In this document: positions 7,526 to 15,199 of the stretch, one piece after another
How positions within the stretch are numbered: position 1 is the first letter of the stretch
How the letters are laid out: each line of letters begins with the position of its first letter
Assembly: GCF_009908195.1 (NCBI RefSeq)
Contig: NZ_JAAAHS010000033.1
Location: forward strand, 1-33,307
DNA: 33,307 bases
Source: Streptomyces boluensis
GTDB taxonomy: Bacteria > Actinomycetota > Actinomycetes > Streptomycetales > Streptomycetaceae
Direction of reading: 5' to 3'
The notes under the pieces: generated by a model
What the model was told of the DNA's origin: nothing
Database searches by the model: none
Seen by the model: the letters and a program-made list of their open reading frames with translations, nothing else
Program-made: the position numbers and the translations under genes

Positions 7526-8983
7526 TTGACCCGCCATATCCGTCGCGCCGCCGCGTTCTGCCTGCTCCTGATGCTCGCCCTGGCCCTGAACGCCACCCGC
7601 ATCCAGGTCTTCCAGAACGACACCTACGACGGCAACCCGGCCAACCGCCGCCAGACCATCGCCCGGTACGGCCAGGTCCGCGGCGACATCTTCGTGGACG
7701 GCCGCCCGATCACCGGCTCCAAGGACACCGGGGAGCAGCTGCGGTACGAACGGACCTACAGATACGGCCCGTTGTACGCGCCGGTGACCGGCTACGCCTC
7801 GCAGACGTACGGCTCCACGCTCCTGGAGGGCGCCCAGGACCGGCTGCTCTCCGGCACCGATCCGCTGCTCGCGCCGTTCCCGCTGCTCGACGACGTGACG
7901 CGGGCGCGGCGGCCGGGTGGCGCGGTGCACACCACGATCGTGCCGGCCGTGCAGCACGCCGCGTACTCCGCGCTCGGTGACAAGCAGGGCGCGGTGGCGG
8001 CGCTCGACCCCGCCACCGGCGAGATCCTCGCCCTGGTGTCCACCCCCTCGTACGACCCCGGGCTGCTCTCCGGGAACGGCACCACCGAGGCGCAGCGGTG
8101 GACGACCCTGAACAACGCGGCGAGCAAGCCGATGCTCAACCGGGCGCTGCGGCAGACCTATCCGCCGGGCTCGGCGTTCAAGGTGGTGACGGCGGCGGCC
8201 GCGCTGGACACCGGGGTCGTCACGGACGTGGACGCGCGCACCCACTCCCCCGTCCCGTTCACGCTGCCCGGTACGTCGACCCGGCTCAGCAACGAGGTGG
8301 AGGGCTGCGAGAACGCCTCGCTCCGGGCCGCCTTCGAGTGGTCCTGCAACACGGTCTTCGCGAAGCTCGGCAGCGAGGTGGGGCTCGCGGGCCTGGTGGA
8401 CACGGCGGAGCGGTTCGGCTTCAACGACCCGGACCTGAAGATCCCCTCGCCGGTCTCGCGCAGCAACATGGACCGCTCCATGGACCCGGCGCAGGTCGCG
8501 CTCTCCGCCATCGGGCAGTACGACACGACGGCGACGCCGCTGCAGATGGCGATGGTCGCGGCGGCGGTCGCGAACAACGGCGACCTGAAGGTGCCGCACC
8601 TGGTGGAGCGGACCACGGACGCGTCCGGGCGCACGGTGTCGAGCACGCACCCGGCGTCGCTTCGGCAGACCTTCAACCCGGGTACGGCCGCGCTCCTGAA
8701 GGAGTTGATGGTCGGCGTGGTGAAGGAGGGCACGGGTGCCAACGCGGCGATCCCCGGCGCCGTCGTCGGCGGCAAGACCGGCACCGCCCAGCACGGCATC
8801 GGCAACGCGGGCCTGCCGTACGCCTGGTTCATCTCCTGGGCGCAGGCGAAGGACGCGGCGCAGCCCGGCGTCGCGGTGGCGGTGGTCGTGGAGGACGCGG
8901 CCGCCGACCGGGACGACATCAGCGGCGGCGGCAGCGCGGCGCCCATCGCACGGGCCGTGATGCGGGCGGCGCTCACGTCGTGA
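7526..8983 (+). CDS. Class B penicillin-binding protein (PbpA-like transpeptidase)
   Basis: Membrane-anchored D,D-transpeptidase that cross-links glycan made by the adjacent SEDS protein. The 485-residue product has one N-terminal signal anchor (about 8-24). A short PBP dimerisation region contains RGDIFVDGRPITGS, followed by the transpeptidase domain. The catalytic motifs are intact: SAFK (S216, K219), SCN (S273-N275) and KTG (K417-G419). There is no glycosyltransferase or PASTA domain. The start appears to be TTG 7526, with GAGGAC about 10 nt upstream, because it gives the expected PbpA-type N-terminus; the next candidates fall inside the anchor. The 3-nt gap to the SEDS stop indicates coupling. 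The gene ends 43 bp before a separately promoted DUF3291 gene. Confidence 0.95.
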   Translation: MTRHIRRAAAFCLLLMLALALNATRIQVFQNDTYDGNPANRRQTIARYGQVRGDIFVDGRPITGSKDTGEQLRYERTYRYGPLYAPVTGYASQTYGSTLLEGAQDRLLSGTDPLLAPFPLLDDVTRARRPGGAVHTTIVPAVQHAAYSALGDKQGAVAALDPATGEILALVSTPSYDPGLLSGNGTTEAQRWTTLNNAASKPMLNRALRQTYPPGSAFKVVTAAAALDTGVVTDVDARTHSPVPFTLPGTSTRLSNEVEGCENASLRAAFEWSCNTVFAKLGSEVGLAGLVDTAERFGFNDPDLKIPSPVSRSNMDRSMDPAQVALSAIGQYDTTATPLQMAMVAAAVANNGDLKVPHLVERTTDASGRTVSSTHPASLRQTFNPGTAALLKELMVGVVKEGTGANAAIPGAVVGGKTGTAQHGIGNAGLPYAWFISWAQAKDAAQPGVAVAVVVEDAAADRDDISGGGSAAPIARAVMRAALTS

Positions 8984-9014
8984 GACGGGGGTGGGCGGGC
9001 GCGTCGGGCCTGCC

Positions 9015-9026
9015 TATCGTGCGCTC
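9015..9026 (+). promoter_or_regulatory. -10 element of a leaderless DUF3291 transcript
   Basis: TATCGT at 9015-9020 lies exactly at -12 to -7 relative to the ATG at 9027, and no Shine-Dalgarno is present. It is a textbook layout for a leaderless Streptomyces mRNA. Confidence 0.6.
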
Positions 9027-9524
9027 ATGCCTTCAGAATCCGCCGCGTACGAACTCGCCCAGGTGAACATCGCCCGCCTCAAGTACCCGCTGGACTCACC
9101 GGAGTTGAAGGATTTCGTGGACGGGCTCGACCCGGTGAACGCGGTCGCGGACGCGGCGGACGGGTTCGTGTGGCGGCTGCAGAGCGAGACGGGCAACGCG
9201 ACGGACGTCCCGGTGCTCGGCGACGCGTGGATGATCGTGAACATGTCGGTGTGGCGCGACCAGAACGCGCTGACCGCCTTCATGTACCAGGGGCAGCACC
9301 GGGAGTTGCTGGCCCGGCGCCGGGAGTTCTTCGAGCACGTCAAGGAGGCGCTGGCCACCCTGTGGTGGGTACCCGCGGGGCACCGGCCGACGGTGGCGGA
9401 GGCCGAGGAGCGCCTCCTCCACCTGCGGGCGCAGGGCCCGACGCCGTACGCGTTCACGCTGCGGACGTCGTTCCCGGCAGAGGACGCGGCCCAGGCCGGG
9501 GCCGGGGCCACCAACGCCGACTGA
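9027..9524 (+). CDS. DUF3291 domain protein
   Basis: A soluble 165-residue protein that fits the DUF3291 family, which has a dimeric alpha-beta barrel-like fold related to small monooxygenases but no established activity. Features that match are the AQVNIARLKYPLDSPELKDFVDGLDPVNAVADAADGFVWR-like opening (residues about 8-47) and a central MSVWRDQNALTAFMYQGQHRELLARRREFF block (about 74-105). A WWVPAGHRPTVAEAEERL segment follows. The start is ATG 9027, supported by the -10 hexamer directly upstream; an upstream in-frame GTG at 8991 would include that promoter. It converges on the diiron protein gene, with 9 bp between stops. Confidence 0.85.
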   Translation: MPSESAAYELAQVNIARLKYPLDSPELKDFVDGLDPVNAVADAADGFVWRLQSETGNATDVPVLGDAWMIVNMSVWRDQNALTAFMYQGQHRELLARRREFFEHVKEALATLWWVPAGHRPTVAEAEERLLHLRAQGPTPYAFTLRTSFPAEDAAQAGAGATNAD

Positions 9525-9533
9525 GGGGCAGGC

Positions 9534-10634
9534 TCAGGAACCGGACTCGATGACCTCGGCCACCTCCGCGACCCTCGCCGCCTCCTCCACCGCGAAGCGT
9601 TCCGCGTCGAGTTTCTCGGCTACTTCCTCGTCCTGGGCCATCAGCTGGTCGAGGTTGGAGTTGCCCATCTCGAAGACGCCCATGTCGACGTACGCCTCCT
9701 GCAGCCGCTTGCCCCACAGGCCGATGTCGCGCACGCACGGCACGATGCGGGAGAACAGCAACTGGCGGAAGAGGGCGAGGTATTCGGAGTTCTCGCTGTA
9801 CTCCATCGCCTCCGCCTTGGGGATGCCCAGGTTCTCCAGGACCTCCACGCCGCGCAGCCGGTCGCGCATCAGGTAGCAGCCCTCGATGACGAACTCCTCG
9901 CGCTCGCGGAGCTCCGCGTCGGAGAGCTGCTTGTAGTAGTCGCGCAGCGCCATCCGGCCGAAGGCCACGTGCCGGGCCTCGTCCTGCATGACGTACGCCA
10001 GGATCTGCTTCGGCAGCGGCTTGTCGGTGGTGTCGCGGATCATGCCGAACGCGGCGAGCGCGAGGCCCTCGATGAGGACCTGCATCCCGAGGTACGGCAT
10101 GTCCCAGCGGGAGTCGCGCAGGGTGTCGCCGAGCAGCGACTGCAGGTTGTCGTTGATCGGGTAGAGCAGGCCGACCTTCTCGTGCAGGAAGCGGCCGAAG
10201 ATCTCCGCGTGCCGGGCCTCGTCCATCGTCTGGGTCGCGGAGTAGAACTTGGCGTCCAGGTCGGGGACCGACTCGACGATGCGGGCCGCGCACACCATGG
10301 CGCCCTGCTCGCCGTGCAGGAACTGGCTGAAGTTCCACGCCGTGTAGTGCCGGCGCAGCTCACCCTTGTCCTTCTCGGTCATCTTCGCCCAGTGCCGGGT
10401 GCCGAACAGGGTCAGCGCCTCGTCGGGTGTGCCGAGCGCGTTGTCCGGGTCGACCTCCAGGTCCCAGTCGATCCGCTTGGCGCCGTCCCACTGCTTGTCC
10501 TTGCCCTTCTGGTACAGGGAGAGCAGTCGTTCGCGGCCATCGTCGTACTCCCAGTTGAACCGGGCCGATCCGGCGGCCGGTACCTGCCAGAGCGGCTCGC
10601 CCGGATCCATGCCGTAGAGCTCCTGCGTCGACAC
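9534..10634 (-). CDS. Ferritin-like diiron protein (RNR-R2/AurF-like superfamily)
   Basis: A 366-residue four-helix-bundle protein with the full carboxylate-bridged diiron signature. There is a Glu in FLHGEQGAM, a first ExxH in DEARHAEIF, a Glu in VLIEGLAL and a second ExxH in DEARHVAFG. This order, E-ExxH-E-ExxH, is shared by ribonucleotide reductase R2, R2-like oxidases and AurF-type N-oxygenases. No substrate can be assigned. The start is GTG 10634 (MSTQELYGMDP), preceded by AAGGAGG with 7 nt spacing; the longer open frame to 10799 runs through the promoter. It is divergent from a TetR gene, and the 218-bp region between them holds two palindromes. TetR control is therefore plausible. Confidence 0.85.
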   Translation of the reverse strand: MSTQELYGMDPGEPLWQVPAAGSARFNWEYDDGRERLLSLYQKGKDKQWDGAKRIDWDLEVDPDNALGTPDEALTLFGTRHWAKMTEKDKGELRRHYTAWNFSQFLHGEQGAMVCAARIVESVPDLDAKFYSATQTMDEARHAEIFGRFLHEKVGLLYPINDNLQSLLGDTLRDSRWDMPYLGMQVLIEGLALAAFGMIRDTTDKPLPKQILAYVMQDEARHVAFGRMALRDYYKQLSDAELREREEFVIEGCYLMRDRLRGVEVLENLGIPKAEAMEYSENSEYLALFRQLLFSRIVPCVRDIGLWGKRLQEAYVDMGVFEMGNSNLDQLMAQDEEVAEKLDAERFAVEEAARVAEVAEVIESGS

Positions 10635-10660
10635 CCCGGCGCCTCCTTCGCTTCGCGAAC

Positions 10661-10796
10661 TCCCGTACGGGACAAGCTCGTTGGCAGGCTCACACGGGTG
10701 AGACGAAGCGTCAACAAGTCGTACGGAGGTAGTCCTCGGGATGACCGGAGCGCGACGTGGCCCGCCGGGGCGTACGGCGAATTCCGGTACGCCGGA
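10661..10796. promoter_or_regulatory. Divergent promoter region with palindromes between the diiron gene and tetR-type gene
   Basis: Three dyads are visible. TCCCGTACGGGA at 10661-10672 is a perfect 12-bp palindrome just before the diiron ribosome site. CTCAC-4-GTGAG at 10689-10702 lies downstream of a minus-strand TTGACG -35-like box (10706-10711). TCCGG-4-CCGGA at 10783-10796 is 57 bp before the TetR start. Any could be the TetR operator; none is proven. Confidence 0.45.
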
Positions 10797-10840
10797 CAAC
10801 TGTGTGAAGAACCCGTGGGTGCGGCCCGGCCGAACGCCGA

Positions 10841-10852
10841 TACGCTGCGCAC
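10841..10852 (+). promoter_or_regulatory. -10 element of leaderless TetR-family gene
   Basis: TACGCT at 10841-10846 sits precisely at -12 to -7 before the ATG at 10853. No Shine-Dalgarno is visible, so transcription probably begins on the start codon. Confidence 0.55.
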
Positions 10853-11590
10853 ATGTCCCCGGCAGCCACCTCCCGCGCAGCGACCCCCGCCTACCGACGG
10901 CTCAGCGTGGAGCAGCGGCGCAGCCAGCTCCTGGACTCCGCGCTGACCCTGTTCGCGCACCGCGCCCCGGAGGACGTCTCCCTCGACGACGTCGCCGAGG
11001 CGGCCGGCGTCTCCCGGCCGCTGGTCTACCGCTACTTCCCGGGCGGCAAGCAGCAGTTGTACGAGGCCGCCCTGCGCACCGCCGCCGACGCCCTTGAGCA
11101 GTGCTTCGACGAGCCGCCGCACGGGCCGCTCACCGCCCGGCTCTCCCGCGCCCTGACCCGCTACCTCGCGTTCGTCGACGAGCACGACACCGGGTTCAGC
11201 GCGCTGCTCCAGGGCGGCAGCGTGGTCTCCACCTCGCGTACCAGCGCCATCGTGGACGAGGTGCGGGCCGTCGCCGCCGCGCGCATCCTGGCCCACCTCC
11301 CGGTCACCGACCCGGGGCCGCGCCTCGGCCTGATGGTGCGCACCTGGATCTCCGCGGTCGAGGCTGCCTCGCTGATCTGGCTGGACGAGGAGAAGCGGCC
11401 GCCGCTGGACGAGCTCCGGGACTGGCTGCTCGACCACTTCCTCGCCATGACCACCGCGACCGCCGCCTCCGACCCGCAGACCGCCGAGGTGCTGCGCGCC
11501 GCCCTTGAGATGGAGACGGCGGACGGCGTCGCCGGCTCGCTCGCCCGCCGAGTGCTGCCCGTGGTGAGCGACGCCGCCCACCTGCTGTGA
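10853..11590 (+). CDS. TetR family transcriptional regulator
   Basis: A 245-residue DNA-binding regulator. The N-terminal TetR helix-turn-helix is clear: [16 protein letters not shown], then the recognition region [29 protein letters not shown] (about residues 42-70). The remaining about 170 residues are the helical ligand-binding/dimer domain with no recognisable ligand signature. It is transcribed divergently from the diiron oxygenase-like gene, the usual place for a local repressor, and the intergenic region has palindromes. A small unknown gene follows after 10 bp and is probably cotranscribed. The regulator probably controls itself and the diiron gene (inference). Confidence 0.92.
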   Translation: MSPAATSRAATPAYRRLSVEQRRSQLLDSALTLFAHRAPEDVSLDDVAEAAGVSRPLVYRYFPGGKQQLYEAALRTAADALEQCFDEPPHGPLTARLSRALTRYLAFVDEHDTGFSALLQGGSVVSTSRTSAIVDEVRAVAAARILAHLPVTDPGPRLGLMVRTWISAVEAASLIWLDEEKRPPLDELRDWLLDHFLAMTTATAASDPQTAEVLRAALEMETADGVAGSLARRVLPVVSDAAHLL

Positions 11591-11600
11591 CACTGGTCGC

Positions 11601-11864
11601 GTGAGAAGCGAGGAGATCCCCTTCGAGGGCGGCCCCCTGGACGGCCGGACCCTGCCGGTCCTGCTCGGCGCCACCGGCCAGCCCCCGAAGGTGTACGAGG
11701 TGCCCGTGCCGGACGCGACCGGCGGACCCCCGACCGTCCTGGTCTACCGGCGCGAACCGGCGGGCCACAGCAAGCGTCTCGGCCTGCCGCGCGGCTGGAA
11801 GTACGTCCACGATCCGGAGGGGCGAGGGGCTGGTGGCGGGGTCAAGTGGCCGTGGTCCAAGTGA
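11601..11864 (+). CDS. Small conserved-looking hypothetical protein
   Basis: An 87-residue protein of no family I can name. It begins [20 protein letters not shown], a GGPLDG opening seen in many small actinobacterial and phage hypothetical proteins. It then has strands VYEVPV and TVLVYRRE, ends with GWKYVHDP, and closes with a short Gly/Arg-rich tail ending KWPWSK. It has no signal peptide or membrane segment and is predicted to be mostly beta. The start is GTG 11601, 10 bp after the TetR stop, and the ribosome site is weak. Codon use is typical of the neighbours, so it is probably real. Confidence 0.65.
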   Translation: MRSEEIPFEGGPLDGRTLPVLLGATGQPPKVYEVPVPDATGGPPTVLVYRREPAGHSKRLGLPRGWKYVHDPEGRGAGGGVKWPWSK

Positions 11865-11866
11865 AT

Positions 11867-11922
11867 TTCCCCTCCCCGCCCCTTCCCGAAGTCCTGCCGG
11901 ACGGGCCTCCTCAATCGCCGGA
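11867..11922 (+). repeat. Dispersed intergenic repeat, copy 1
   Basis: A 29-nt block at 11867-11895 is identical to the reverse complement of 22080-22108. A second 14-nt block at 11909-11922 (CCTCAATCGCCGGA) matches the reverse complement of 22069-22082. In this copy the two blocks are separated by an extra 13 nt. Each copy lies next to a strong hairpin in a gap between genes. It looks like a Streptomyces intergenic repeat family associated with terminators. Confidence 0.75.
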
Positions 11923-11944
11923 GGGGCTCAATTTTGAGCCCCTC
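11921..11944. terminator. Strong hairpin terminator after the small hypothetical gene
   Basis: GAGGGGCTCAA (11921-11931) and TTGAGCCCCTC (11934-11944) form a perfect 11-bp stem with a minimal loop. It lies 57 bp after the stop at 11864 and before the NlpC/P60 gene. No U-tract follows, which is common for Streptomyces terminators, and it could work in both directions. Confidence 0.7.
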
Positions 11945-12002
11945 TGAGGGGAAAAGCCCCCGGGACGGGTGACCCCATACCCCCACCAGGCCGCACCCGC
12001 CA

Positions 12003-12020
12003 GGTGACCTAGGCCTCACC
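12003..12020. promoter_or_regulatory. Inverted repeat before the NlpC/P60 gene
   Basis: GGTGA at 12003-12007 and TCACC at 12016-12020 form a 5-8-5 dyad about 29 bp before the start codon. It is a possible operator or small RNA stem. The rest of 11945-12048 shows no recognisable riboswitch. Confidence 0.25.
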
Positions 12021-12048
12021 GCCGCATGCTCGCCGCGGAGGTGATGGT

Positions 12049-13200
12049 GTGTCAGCCAAGAGCATCGGGCGGGTCGTCTGCGCCGCGGCGGCGGTGGCGG
12101 GACTGCTGACCGGACCGCAGGCAACGGCCGCGCCCGGCCCCGGAGAAGGGTCCGTGACGCGGCTGCTCACGGATCTCCAGGAGCTGTACCGCAAGACCGA
12201 ACAGTCCACCGAGACGTACAACGGCACCGCGGAGAAGCTCAAGAAGCAGCGCGCCGAGGCGAAGAAGCTCGGGGCCGAACTGGCGCGGGCCCGTACCGCC
12301 CTGCACGCCAGCCGGGCCGCCGCGGGCCGCCTCGCCCGGCAGCAGTACCAGGGCGACAGCGAGCTCTCCCCGTATCTGCGGCTGCTCCTCGCCCGTGACC
12401 CGCGGCACGCGCTCGACCAGGGGCATCTGGTGCGGCGCATGGCGGCGGAGCGGGTCGGGACGGTCGGGCGGTTGGTCGAGCGGGAGAAGCGGGCTGAAGC
12501 GCTCTCCGCCCGGTCCCGCAAGGCCCTGGACGCCCAACTCGCCCTCGCCGAGCGGCAGAAGAAGCAGCGGGACGACGTAAAGAGCCGTCTCACCGAGGTC
12601 GAGGAGCTGCTCTCGGCGCTCACCGCCGACGAACTCGACGCGCTGCGCCGCCTGGAGGAGAAGGGCACCGCCGCCGCCCAGCGCGACTTCCTGAAGTCCG
12701 GTGCCCTGAGCGGCCCGCAGGGCAAACGCGCCACGCCACGCGCCCCCTCGAAGGCGGGCGCCGCGGCGCTGCGGTACGCGGTACGCCAGATCGGCAAGCC
12801 CTATGTGTGGGGCGCCGAGGGGCCGAAGTCGTACGACTGCTCGGGGCTCACCTCGCAGGCCTGGCAGCACGCGGACCGGGTCATTCCGCGTACCTCGCAG
12901 GAGCAGTGGGCCCGGCTGCCGAAGGTGCCGCTGTACGCGCTGCGCCCCGGTGACCTGGTCGTGTACTTCCCCGAGGCCACGCACGTCGCGATCTACCTGG
13001 GCGACGGCCTGGTGGTGCAGGCGCCGCGGCCCGGCAGCCGCGTCAAGGTCTCACCGATCGCCGCGAACCCGCTGCTCGGCGCGGTCCGCCCGGACCCGGC
13101 CGCCCCCGCCCTCGCGACGTACCGGCCGCCCCGGCTCCCCGAGGGCGCGAGCGCCGGTTCGGACCTCGGCTACGGCGAGACCGGCGCGCCGCGGACCTGA
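12049..13200 (+). CDS. Secreted NlpC/P60 peptidoglycan endopeptidase with coiled-coil N-terminus
   Basis: Cell-wall D,L-endopeptidase of the RipA/p60 kind, cutting stem peptides outside the cell. The 383 residues start with a signal peptide (hydrophobic 8-22, likely cleavage near ATAAP, about 25-30). A long charged coiled-coil region follows at about 35-215, as in actinobacterial RPF/Rip-associated hydrolases. The NlpC/P60 domain lies at about 235-345. The catalytic cysteine is in YDCSGLTSQAW (C264) and the histidine in THVAIYLGDG (H312). A short Pro/Ala-rich tail follows. The GTG at 12049 has GGAGG 7 nt upstream. The coiled coil probably holds the enzyme in check or binds divisome partners (known for the family). 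It converges on the monooxygenase gene with 7 bp between stops. Confidence 0.94.
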   Translation: MSAKSIGRVVCAAAAVAGLLTGPQATAAPGPGEGSVTRLLTDLQELYRKTEQSTETYNGTAEKLKKQRAEAKKLGAELARARTALHASRAAAGRLARQQYQGDSELSPYLRLLLARDPRHALDQGHLVRRMAAERVGTVGRLVEREKRAEALSARSRKALDAQLALAERQKKQRDDVKSRLTEVEELLSALTADELDALRRLEEKGTAAAQRDFLKSGALSGPQGKRATPRAPSKAGAAALRYAVRQIGKPYVWGAEGPKSYDCSGLTSQAWQHADRVIPRTSQEQWARLPKVPLYALRPGDLVVYFPEATHVAIYLGDGLVVQAPRPGSRVKVSPIAANPLLGAVRPDPAAPALATYRPPRLPEGASAGSDLGYGETGAPRT

Positions 13201-13207
13201 CGCTCGC

Positions 13208-14455
13208 TCAGCGCGCGTCCAGGGTCCTCAGGTACGCCTCGGCGCCCGCCGGGCCCTGGCCGAGCTCCGCGAAGACCGCCGGGTCGTCGAAGCCGCCCGC
13301 GAGGCGGTGGGCGAGGCCGGGGTGGTCGGCGGCCGCGGTGATCAGGTCGAGGACGTGCTCCGGGAGCGGCGCCAGCATCGCGTTGGTCCAGCGCGTCACG
13401 GACCGCGCCGTCGCCCAGTGCCGCGCGAAGGCCGACTCCATCCACGCGGCGTCGAACGGCCGGTCGCCGTGCTCGACGATCGAGGCGAGGTACGAAGCGG
13501 CGCACTTGGCGGCCGAGTTGGCGCCCTGCCCGGTCACCGGGTCGTCGGCCACGACCACATCGCCGACGCCGAGCGCGAGCCCGCCGGAGGGCAGCCGTCC
13601 GACGGGCCTGCGGACCACGGGGGTGTACCGGCCGGTGAGGGTGGCGCCCCGGTCGGTCAGCTCGACCCCGGCGGCGCGGGCGTACGCGTCCGGCGTGAAC
13701 CGCTTCATCAGGGCCAGGGTCAGCGCCAGGTGCTCGGCCGGGTCGGTGAGGCCCTTGAACGCGTCGACGGGCCCGCCGGGCACGCCCTCCCAGAACAGGA
13801 TGTCGGCGCGGCCCGAGGTGGTCAGGGTCGGCGTGACGACCAGTTCCCCGACGCCGGGCACCAGGTGGTAGCGGACGGTCCCCGCGCCCGACGGGTCCGG
13901 ATCGAGACCGTGCACGTACGACACGGCGAGGGCGCGCTGCGGCCGGTTGTACGGGGAGCGGGCCGGGTCGCGGTCGAACAGCGACGCCAGCTCGCCCTTG
14001 CCGACGGCCACCAGGACCAGGTCGTAGAAGCGGGAGAAGTAGTCGAGGTCGGAGACGGCCGCGCCGTGCAGGACCAGTTGGCCGCCGCGCTGCGCGAACG
14101 TGTCCATCCAGCCGGCCATCTTCACGCGCTGGTCGACGGACTGGGCGATGCCGTCGAGGGGGGCCGTCCAGTCGACGGGGCGGCGGGCGGGCTCCGCCTC
14201 CGTACCGGCCGCTTCCGTGAGGGAGACGGCCAGTTGCTCGATCGCGGGGGCCTGCGACTCCCAGAAGTTCAGCTGGAGCTCGCGCTCGTGCCGCAGCGCG
14301 GTGGGGAACATGACCTGCGTCGACATCACCCGGCCCGCGCGGACCTCGTCGGCGGTGCGGTGGGTCATCAGCGTGACCTCGTAGCCCTGCGCCTGGAGTC
14401 CGAGGGCGAGTTGGAGACCGGACTGGCCGGCTCCGACGATGAGTATCTTCCGCAT
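13208..14455 (-). CDS. Styrene-monooxygenase-like FAD oxygenase (StyA family)
   Basis: A 415-residue flavoprotein with the GAGQSG dinucleotide-binding motif at residues 8-13. The full-length architecture is that of StyA/IndA two-component epoxidases: VMSTQVMFPTALRHERELQLNFWESQAPAI, a GKGELASLF segment, WEGVPGGPVDAF, and GVGDVVVADDPVTGQGANSA for the second FAD-binding motif. StyA enzymes use reduced FAD supplied by a separate reductase; none is in this window, so the donor must come from elsewhere. The ATG at 14455 is preceded by AGGAGGG. It lies 75 bp downstream of cvnD on the same strand and may be the fifth gene of the conservon operon. The substrate is unknown. Confidence 0.88.
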   Translation of the reverse strand: MRKILIVGAGQSGLQLALGLQAQGYEVTLMTHRTADEVRAGRVMSTQVMFPTALRHERELQLNFWESQAPAIEQLAVSLTEAAGTEAEPARRPVDWTAPLDGIAQSVDQRVKMAGWMDTFAQRGGQLVLHGAAVSDLDYFSRFYDLVLVAVGKGELASLFDRDPARSPYNRPQRALAVSYVHGLDPDPSGAGTVRYHLVPGVGELVVTPTLTTSGRADILFWEGVPGGPVDAFKGLTDPAEHLALTLALMKRFTPDAYARAAGVELTDRGATLTGRYTPVVRRPVGRLPSGGLALGVGDVVVADDPVTGQGANSAAKCAASYLASIVEHGDRPFDAAWMESAFARHWATARSVTRWTNAMLAPLPEHVLDLITAAADHPGLAHRLAGGFDDPAVFAELGQGPAGAEAYLRTLDAR

Positions 14456-14471
14456 GGCGGTTCCCTCCTGG

Positions 14472-14497
14472 CAGAGATCGGGCTGTCAGAGATCGGG
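14472..14497. repeat. 11-nt tandem direct repeat in the cvnD/monooxygenase gap
   Basis: CAGAGATCGGG occurs at 14472-14482 and 14487-14497 (period 15). It lies in the 75-bp gap just upstream of the monooxygenase ribosome site. Function is unknown; it may be a leftover of a small duplication or an internal regulatory site. Confidence 0.35.
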
Positions 14498-14530
14498 TTC
14501 CCGGTGCGCCGCTCCGGGGCGGGGGCGCGG

Positions 14531-15199
14531 CTACTGAGGAGCGGCGTCGTACGCGTGCCGCACCAGCGCGAGCAGCGTCTCCACGACACTGATCCGCCGA
14601 CGCGCGTCCATCACCAGGACCGGCACGTGCGCCGGCACCGCGAGCGCCTCGCGCACCTCGTCGACCTCGAACCGCGCGGAACCCTCGAAGTGGTTGACGG
14701 CCACCACGTACGGCAGTCCGCAGCTCTCCATGTAGTCGAGGGCCGTGAAGCAGTCGGTGAGGCGGCGGGTGTCGGCGAGCACCACCCCGCCGAGCGCGCC
14801 GCGCACCAGGTCGTCCCACATGAACCAGAACCGCTGCTGACCCGGCGTACCGAAGAGGTAGAGCACCAGGTCGTCGTCGAGCGTGATGCGGCCGAAGTCC
14901 ATGGCGACCGTGCTGGTGACCTTGTCCGGCGTGGCGTCCAGGTCGTCGTCGCCGGTGTCGGCGCTCGCCTCGGTCATCAGGGTCTCGGTGCGCAGCGGGG
15001 TGATCTCGGAGACCGCGCCCACGAGGGTCGTCTTGCCCGCGCCGAAGCCGCCCGCGACCACGATCTTGGTGGCGATGGGGGCGCGGCTGTGGTCGGTCTG
15101 CCAGGGCTGTGCGCCCTCTTCGTCGGGCAGTGCGGCGGGCACGGCCGGTTCGTCCGTGCCGTCGTGCGTGGGGAGCGTGTCAGAGACGGCGGAGTCCAC
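14531..15199 (-). CDS. cvnD: Conservon GTPase CvnD
   Basis: A Ras-like small GTPase of 222 residues, the fourth conservon component, thought to act at the membrane with CvnA-C like a eukaryotic G-protein relay. The P-loop GGFGAGKTT lies at about residues 50-58. A T-rich switch region (STVAMDFGRI) precedes the DxxG-equivalent LFGTPGQQRFWFMW. The NKxD position is NHFE, the usual Cvn-family variant. The N-terminal 40 residues are acidic and variable. The start is GTG 15199, overlapping cvnC by 20 nt, as is frequent in conservons. Confidence 0.94.
   Translation of the reverse strand: MDSAVSDTLPTHDGTDEPAVPAALPDEEGAQPWQTDHSRAPIATKIVVAGGFGAGKTTLVGAVSEITPLRTETLMTEASADTGDDDLDATPDKVTSTVAMDFGRITLDDDLVLYLFGTPGQQRFWFMWDDLVRGALGGVVLADTRRLTDCFTALDYMESCGLPYVVAVNHFEGSARFEVDEVREALAVPAHVPVLVMDARRRISVVETLLALVRHAYDAAPQ

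Noticed and set aside
10635..10799. Extended N-terminus of the diiron protein up to 10799
   Set aside because: It covers the divergent promoter and palindromes; GTG 10634 has an AAGGAGG site at proper distance.
11945..12048. Possible cyclic-di-AMP (ydaO-type) riboswitch before the NlpC/P60 gene
   Set aside because: Such riboswitches are common before actinobacterial wall hydrolases, but the free space after the terminator is only about 100 nt and I could not find the conserved core; only a small GGTGA/TCACC dyad is present.
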